From: Hemibagrus wyckioides
Lineage: Eukaryota > Chordata > Actinopteri > Siluriformes > Bagridae
Length of the DNA: 64,000 nucleotides
Direction of reading: 5' to 3'
Assembly (NCBI RefSeq): GCF_019097595.1
Contig: NC_080734.1
Location: 18,492,892-18,556,891 of the forward strand
Shown: positions 57,454-64,000 of the stretch, piece after piece
Layout of the letters: the number at the start of each line of letters is the position of its first letter
Numbering within the stretch: position 1 is the stretch's first letter
Program-made: the position numbers and the translations under genes
The notes under the pieces: model-generated
The model's input: only the letters and a program-made list of their open reading frames with translations
Told to the model about the DNA's origin: nothing
The model's database searches: none

Positions 57454-59081
57454 ATGACTGTGAAGAATTATCCTGGTGCAGTACCACCTATTACACTCCC
57501 CTCACCGTCCGTTCCACCTCCACTGGAGGGTTCGGAAGTAGATGGTAATTGTGTCACATTTCTTCTGAATGTCAGTTTATCAATTTTAACCTTTTTGTCA
57601 AATTTATTTATGTAATGTACTAATGTGATTATTTACACCAATGTTTCTGTTACAAGTAATCAACTTTTTAATCAGCTCTGTCATCTGTAAAAAGCCCCGT
57701 GCCCCTGCCTCGGGAGCTGATGTTTCTTATGCCAGAACCAGCAAGTCCTTTGCCCATCGAGTCAACCATCACAGTACCAGGTGTGTATAGGTTCAACTGT
57801 ATTTGCAGTGCTTAAAAATATCTACATAATAAATCAGATATAACATAACTTGAACTTCCTTTAAAAATGGTATCTGAATAATAATGAGCAGTTTTAGAAT
57901 TAAAAAAAAAAAGCCCATACTCCAATATAACTGAATAACTGAATTTCAGTGACTGAATTGTAGATACTGTGTGCCATATTATAGTCTGACTTTATTTTCT
58001 TTGTGTACAATAATGAAATGTTTAACATTCTCTGTATTGTCAGAGATACGTTCAAATTCTCCTGAAAGGTCTGCAGTGACCAGTCAACCTCCACTGCATC
58101 CACCAACTGTAGCAAGAGCTCAAAGTTTTACAAATATATTTCTATTTGTTGGTGCACATGGTAAAGATAGACGGTCAACACACACACACACACACACACA
58201 ATCTTATGCTTAACTATTTATTTATTCTTGTTTTGTTTAGTCCAGCCATCACCAACTGTCCGCCTCCACAACTTCCTGGATATGACCATGGAAGCCAGAG
58301 AATGATAACTGAATGGGGAGGCTGAGGAACAACTACACTTAAAGGTTGTGTTCACCCTCAGGTTATTTCTGCAGGTGTTTGGAGACCTTGTGAAATTGTC
58401 GGCATCACTGGACAGTATTACTTGTTGTCATCCAGACTGTGTTACAGACAGACAGAGTTTGCCGGAAGAGGTGGAATGCTGACAACCCAGTGTGGCTGGA
58501 AAACTTCCCCAAAGATTTACAAATGTGTTGCCTGTGATACTGACCTACAAGAAGGCCATCTGTGAACCAATAATGGATGAACCGAGGTGCACAGGTAAAT
58601 TACCCACAGACATGTGAAACCAAATCATGTGTCAATCTGGCCTGGCTTCTCAACTGCCAAAACATCATGGCTGGGGAAAGTATGGGCAAAAGACTATTAC
58701 TCACTTCATTAGACAGGAAACTAAGCCAGCTCCATTCAGACAGTACAGTGATTCAGATGGCTGGAAAAGCATCTCTGTATCTGCACACTACCTGACTGAC
58801 TGTCTACTGCATGAGTACCAGCACCAGGAGCTCACCATCAAAAGACTGCTGCAGGGCACCTTTAGACAAGCTTTCCACTTGGACCGTAAGTTTGAAAGAA
58901 AGGTCACCTGGTCATCTGGGATCATGTCATTTTATGCTGTAATGAATGAAAACTGGATGATCATTTCATGGGTAACAGTGCAGTCTGAGACAGAGAAGTC
59001 ACTGAGGCCCATGTATGAGGGATTCGCTACCTGTTAAAGCACTGCAGGCATAAAGAAGGCCCAATACCAGTGGGTTGACGG
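57454..59081 (+). pseudogene. Relic of a spliced DUF6729-type fish gene
   Basis: Exons: 57454-57544 (ATG, Pro-rich; PSPSVPPPLEGSEVD), 57676-57780 (SSVKSPVPLPRELMFLMPEP) and 58044 onward (RSNSPERSAVTSQPPLHPP), then a large exon from about 58363 to a donor after 59081. The last exon reads, with frameshifts, VWRPCEIVGITGQYYLLSS, LTYKKAICEPIMDE, SISVSAHYLTDCLLHEYQ, ERKVTWSSGIMSFYAVMNEN, WVTVQSETEKSLRPMYEG and, after a stop, GIKKAQYQWVD. This order resembles a fish-expanded family of uncharacterised proteins annotated with DUF6729 and nuclease/transposase-like cores; the assignment is from memory and tentative. Internal stops and frameshifts in the main exon and absence of the C-terminal half indicate a dead copy, although the N-terminal splice sites remain good. 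Confidence 0.55.
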
Positions 59082-59157
59082 GTAAGAAATGATCAGTATT
59101 ATGCCAATATTTACATCTAATATTGCTTTTCACATTTTATGTTTGTAGTTTGATAGA

Positions 59158-59880
<723 letters not shown>

Positions 59881-59931
59881 ACAAACACTCGACATTACTC
59901 AGACTTGCTCTTTTTTACAGATAGCGGACAG

Positions 59932-61056
59932 TAGGGCTGCACAATTAATCGATTTTCTAATCGCGATTACGATTACAGATGCCGTGATTATGTAATCGTT
60001 CAAACCTGCGATTACAAAAAAAACTACTTACATTATTCTGCGTGCTTAAGGGGAGTTTATTGCATGTTACGTTGTGAGGGGTGAATAAAGACTTTTAATA
60101 GGTGTAATAGTCTGTAGGCGTGTCCTTATCAACGCCCCGATTATCCACTTGTCTATCTGGTCATGTTAATTTCACGAACATGTGGGCTGATAAAGAAACA
60201 TCAGATCGTTTGCAAAGTGTTGCTGAGAAGAATCAAGAATTAGAATCGAAAAGAAATGACTTGACTGACATCTCTCTGTGCACACACACAAATACCGCGA
60301 GAGTGTGGTCTCGAATATGCTCTAGAACTGCTCTCGTGATACTTTAATGTCCTACCTATCGGTTTGCGCAGCCCACTTTCACACCACGTGACTAAAATAC
60401 CATACATCCCTTGAGCGGGACAGCAATAAAAAAAAAAAGGTCAGAAAACACAACAATCTTATTATTGAGATAATAGCCTAACTTTTAGGTTTTAATGTTA
60501 ACACAGTTGATAAAAGTCGGCTAACAAACGTATGTCGTGTCAAAAAGGAGGCCCCTTGTCTCTGATTCTGAAAACCCCTGACATATAGGACCCTTTTGAA
60601 TATTATTTCAAACCCAAGGTGCATAAAAGTGTGTAAAGACAGATCTAAATAAAATATAAACTGTTAAAGCACTAAGACATTACAATCTGAACATAATGAC
60701 TTTCTCTTATTCAACTAATGCAGTATTTAAGGTAAAATAAATATATGGCTTAGGTGAACAATGGGCCAGAACAGACTCCATCATTCGGCTGTTCTGTCAA
60801 TTGAAAAAGGAATTCTCAGCACTATAAGTACTAGTAGGGTAATTGACCGTTTTACTCAAGTCAAGTCTCGGAGATACTCTCTGATGAGTCTACCATCATA
60901 GAAGTAGGATAGAAAAGTCACCAAGATAAAAAAATGGTATAAATCTATTCAAAACACCATTTAATGTAAATTGTGATCATCGTAATTAATAATCGCAATT
61001 ACAATTTCAAGGGAATAATCAACAATTATGATTTTTGTCATAATCATGCAGCCCTA
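59932..61056. mobile_element. hAT-type non-autonomous element, nested
   Basis: The ends 'tagggctgca' and 'tgcagcccta' are perfect inverted repeats, extended by imperfect 'caattaatcgattttctaat' against 'aatcatgcagccc' arms. Flanks 'gcggacag' and 'gcagacag' (59924-59931, 61057-61064) are an 8-bp target duplication with one difference. The 1,125-bp interior has no transposase. It is inserted between modules b and c. Confidence 0.88.
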
Positions 61057-61064
61057 GCAGACAG

Positions 61065-61615
61065 TATGCAAAACTATATTACATCTGTAGTGGTTTAGTA
61101 CTACCATACTTAGAATCTTAGAATCTTAGAATGTTTCCCTCATGGGATCAATAAAGTCTATCTATCGTACGTACGTACATAGATCTGAAAGAGATCTGAA
61201 TATAGATAGATCGTAGATAGATCTGAAAACGACTGGTTTAGGGGTGATAAAGTGGTCAAATTGTAATGGAAAGTGTTACTGAGAGGTATTCCAAGATGGA
61301 GTCTGATAAAATAAGAAAATGTAATTGAATCAAATCATTGCATGAAGAGGGATGAGAGCTTATGTAATAATTGCCAAACGTGCGGAAATATCTCTGCCAT
61401 GTTAAGATTATCTACATTACTGAGGATCTCTTCGGTTATGGCTATTATCAGAAGGTTGTAATAAACATAATGGGGAAAAGTGCAACATGAAATCAAGCTT
61501 GTAGAAGTTATAAGTAAAGCAAAAAATAAATGTTGCTGCATTGGCCGGGAATTGAACCCAAGTCCCATTCAGAGCGCCGAAAGACGAGGGTTGGCCACAC
61601 AGCGGCCACCAGTGG
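61065..61615. mobile_element. tRNA-containing module, copy c
   Basis: It begins 'attacatctgtagtggttta' at about 61079 and lacks the tRNA-Asp-like half found in b and d. It has a rearranged GATA/GTAC stretch at 61160-61215 and ends with a tRNA-Gly 3' fragment at 61538-61563 on the minus strand plus 'cacacagcggccaccagtgg'. Confidence 0.75.
61538..61563 (-). pseudogene. tRNA-Gly 3'-end remnant
   Basis: The minus strand retains the T arm and acceptor 3' strand of tRNA-Gly (GGGTTCAATTCCCGGCC then AATGC), with one T-loop change. The 5' half is replaced by unrelated text, so no tRNA can form. Confidence 0.7.
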
Positions 61616-61695
61616 CCAAAAGTATATTACAACCATAGTGGTTTAGCACTACCATTGAAAATGAATGGGAAACGGTTTAGGGATTTTTAGCTAAA

Positions 61696-61733
61696 GTATC
61701 CCGCGGGAGACTAGGGTTCGATTCCCCGTCTGG
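61696..61733 (+). pseudogene. tRNA-Asp-like fragment lacking anticodon loop
   Basis: 'gtatcccgcgggagact' followed by 'agggttcgattccccgtctg' matches the D-stem/anticodon-stem edge and the T arm of tRNA-Asp, but the anticodon loop is deleted between 'gtatccc' and 'gcgggag'. The same deleted form occurs at 59232-59272. Confidence 0.6.
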
Positions 61734-61834
61734 GTTACTCAAGTACTTGGGTTAATTTTCTACTCCTTCGTAATGAAGAAAATAATGCTTCACACACAAG
61801 CCGACATTAATTTCCCTCATGGGATCAATAAAGC

Positions 61835-61869
<35 letters not shown>

Positions 61870-62191
61870 CTGTATCTGAAAACTACAGGTTTATTGGTGA
61901 TAAAGTGGTCAACTTGAAATGGAAAATGGTACTGCGAGGTGTTAAAATTGCATTCCAAGATGTAGTCTGATAGAATAAGAAAGTGTAATTGAATCAAATG
62001 ACTGCATGAAGAGGGATGAGGGCAGGTTTCATAATTGCCAAACGTGTGGAAATATCTCTGCCGTGTTAAGATTATCTACATTACAGAGGATCTCTTCGGT
62101 TATAGCTATTGTCAGGACGTTGTGATACACATAATGGGGAAAAGTGTAAATAAATGTAGCTTATATAAGTTATACGAAAAATAATTTCTGC

Positions 62192-62262
62192 TGCATTGGC
62201 CGGGAATCGAACCCGGGCCTCCCGCGTGGCAGGCGAGAATTCTACCACTGAACCACCAATGC
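62192..62262 (-). tRNA. tRNA-Gly (GCC)
   Basis: 71 nt on the minus strand. The acceptor stem GCATTGG pairs with CCAATGC, followed by discriminator A. A box TGGTTCAGTGG, anticodon GCC (62228-62230) in loop CTGCCAC, and B box GGTTCGATTCC are all intact and essentially identical to vertebrate tRNA-Gly-GCC. A T5 polymerase III terminator follows at 62177-62181 (AAAAA on the plus strand). No intron. Probably functional. Confidence 0.96.
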
Positions 62263-62269
62263 GTGCGTG

Positions 62270-63320
62270 TTCCTAAAGTTTTGTAATATATGTTTTGGCC
62301 ACAGGGTAGGGGGCGCTCTGCTGGCACTATTTCTTACCCCGGGAAATTTGAAGTCGCCATTTTACTGAATAAAAGAGGAGGCGTTTTCTTGAACACATGA
62401 TCAGCTCATTGCTCCAAAGTAAGTTACTTTTCTTTCCACCAGAATGTTTTATATCATCATTAATGCTGAGCTCAGATGAGTTTCTCTGGAGCACGCCAGC
62501 ATTGATGGCTTTAAGAGCTTGCTTGATATCAAACTTTACCCTTTTCTCTCTCAAACACAGCCTTGGGTGATTCAAACACTAATCTATGAATGAACATGGC
62601 TGTTTAGGTGTAATGTTTCAGGTTGCGTTATAGAAGACACAATGTGATTATTTGAATATTTTAAAAGACATACCAACATCTACTGCTTTTCTGTCTTACA
62701 GGTCATCCTACACAAAAAAAAAGTGGTGACCTCTCATTTCTCATTCAGAAGCCAACTAAAGAGACCAGGATGATCAAAAATAACATGTCTCTGCAGGACA
62801 AGTCATCTCAAGAAGCTTTTATTGCCATTTTGACCTCATATAGCTGATGCAGTACACTGCGAAGTTAAACAACATTCTACACAAAGACACAGAGCTACAT
62901 AAGACTAACATAAGAACACAGAACTAACGGCTTAAAAAGCTTTTAAAAATTAACCTCAGTGACACATGTGGACTGTGTGACCGTGTGATGCACAGGAATT
63001 TCTGCAGATCACCAGAAATGACCTCAGCAATGCCAGTATCCCATTTCAGGTCTTCCTTTGCATGAAGGGCTGGGACTCCAAACACTGCTCACCAATCCCT
63101 GAAAACACAGCAGAAAATTATACTTATCAATGCTGCCTAAACAATCAACAACCATTCAATCAATCAAGATAATGTAATTAGTAATCATCTTCACACCTGT
63201 GATCTGTGTAGTTATCAGTTGTGTGGTGCCTCACCTGTCTTTTCACTGATACTGAACCTTCTCCACCACCACAATCCTGTACAGGTGTGCCAGCCCTTGG
63301 TACATGGACTCCAATGACTT
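62270..63320. other. Largely unassigned region
   Basis: A minus-strand open frame at 62327-62575 has no recognised family and no supporting signals. 62740-62960 contains text like common fish repeats ('cttttattgccattttgacc' and 'gatgcagtacactgcgaagt'-like). 63000-63320 may hold further decayed sequence of the gene relic at 63330-63790. Confidence 0.4.
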
Positions 63321-63329
63321 TTTACTTAG

Positions 63330-63790
63330 AAGTAAATGTTACTTTCCTGGCCACCTTCTGGGTGTGGACTGAGCAGAATGCCTGCTCAGAGGTTCCCTGT
63401 AGGAGCCTTTTAATGCTTTCCTTATGGTATTGGTACTCATGGAGGAGGCAGTCGGTAAGGTAGTGTGCAGACACATCCGTCACATACTCCCCAAAGGAGA
63501 AGTCCAAGTCTCTTTTCTAGTGAATCCAGTGATGCTCCTCTGACCATACTTTAATCCTCAGGGCACGCAGGCGAGTGAGGAGAGTGAGGCCAAGTTTGCA
63601 CCCTCATATTTCAGGTGCATCATTTCCATGGCAGTTAATGAGGTAGTATGCTGACACGGCGAGTCCGTTCTGTCCATCGTCATCATTGCACTCACCAAAG
63701 GGAGCAGACTATGTCTCCTTTCTGAGAAATTCTGTGATTTTTCTTTTTCGACTTTTCTTTCCAGCCTCAGAATCTAGAACATTCTGACAG
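63330..63790 (-). pseudogene. Two tandem decayed exons of the DUF6729-type family
   Basis: The minus strand holds two head-to-tail copies of the block found at 58690-58900. The first (about 63770-63640) reads KRKITEFLRKET, then GLAVSAYYLIN. The second (about 63520-63325) reads TDVSAHYLTDCLLHEYQYH, KESIKRLLQGTSEQAF and QKVARKVTFTS. Both have stops or frameshifts. They match VSAHYLTDCLLHEYQ and KRLLQGTFRQAF of the relic at 57454-59081. The window ends before any further exons can be judged. Confidence 0.6.
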
Positions 63791-64000
63791 GTGGAGATGT
63801 AGACCAAGCAGGAGAAAAGCTTCAGTCTGATTGCCATTGTGTGCCATGACTGGCCTGGTCTTGACTGATAAGACCGCTATACTAATGAGGAGGAGTGAAA
63901 AATCAGTGTTTTGAAGAAGTAATAGTAAGTGTAAGCCATGACCTAATCAAGTATAGTTTGAGGGGAAATTCCCTGAAGTGAGAAGTTTAAAGACTCTGTC

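Larger units (their letters stand above)
61600..62270. mobile_element. tRNA-containing module, copy d
   Basis: It shares 'gtggtttagcactaccattg', the tRNA-Asp-like half at 61696-61733, a short CTAT run (61833-61868) and the common body with copy b, and ends in the complete tRNA-Gly at 62192-62262. It is the only one of the four copies whose tRNA is intact. Confidence 0.75.

Noticed and set aside
60120..60347. 75-codon open frame inside the hAT element
   Set aside because: Lies within a non-autonomous element; no transposase or other domain similarity.

Overview
This is vertebrate nuclear DNA, almost certainly from a teleost and probably an otophysan such as a catfish. The evidence is intron-split vertebrate genes, (CA)n/(GATA)n/(GAAA)n microsatellites, many decayed Tc1/mariner, hAT-like and SINE copies, and the gene order sgcb - lrrc66 - dcun1d4, which is the order around SGCB/LRRC66/DCUN1D4 on human chromosome 4.

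Layout. 1-1.4 kb: transposon debris and a tRNA-derived SINE. 1.4-8.4 kb (+): sgcb (beta-sarcoglycan), six coding exons, 313 aa, all splice phases consistent. 9.1-23.5 kb (+): lrrc66, four coding exons; the last exon is a single 9.3-kb open frame, giving a predicted 3,428-aa receptor-like protein. Its cytoplasmic tail contains 20 complete plus one partial 198-bp tandem repeats and many diverged copies of a Pro-Lys-Val-Lys-Arg-Tyr-Ile-Gln-Phe motif. 23.5-26.8 kb: shared 3' flank of convergent genes. 26.8-37.2 kb (-): dcun1d4, eleven coding exons, 280 aa, with a CpG/GC-box-rich promoter at 37.2-37.6 kb. 39.1-42.0 kb (-): ociad2, six coding exons, 158 aa. 42.3-64 kb: repeat-dominated DNA. It holds a nearly full-length Tc1 element with TA target sites, deletion derivatives of a second Tc1 family, a LINE 3' fragment, SINEs, two hAT-like elements with 8-bp target duplications, minisatellites, an intact tRNA-Gly(GCC), and four related modules carrying tRNA fragments. 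It also holds two head-to-head, spliced, partly decayed gene fragments: a minus-strand C-terminal gene end at 55.5-56.4 kb, and a plus-strand relic at 57.45-59.08 kb that I tentatively place in the DUF6729-type fish gene family. Further copies of the latter are at 63.3-63.8 kb.

The four complete genes do not form one pathway. Sgcb is a sarcolemmal glycoprotein, Lrrc66 a single-pass LRR/Ig membrane protein, Dcun1d4 a cullin-neddylation cofactor and Ociad2 a mitochondrial/endosomal membrane protein. The most unusual content is the multivalent repeat tail of Lrrc66. The second is the 55-64 kb block, where tRNA-containing modules, a nested hAT element and the head-to-head gene fragments are interleaved.
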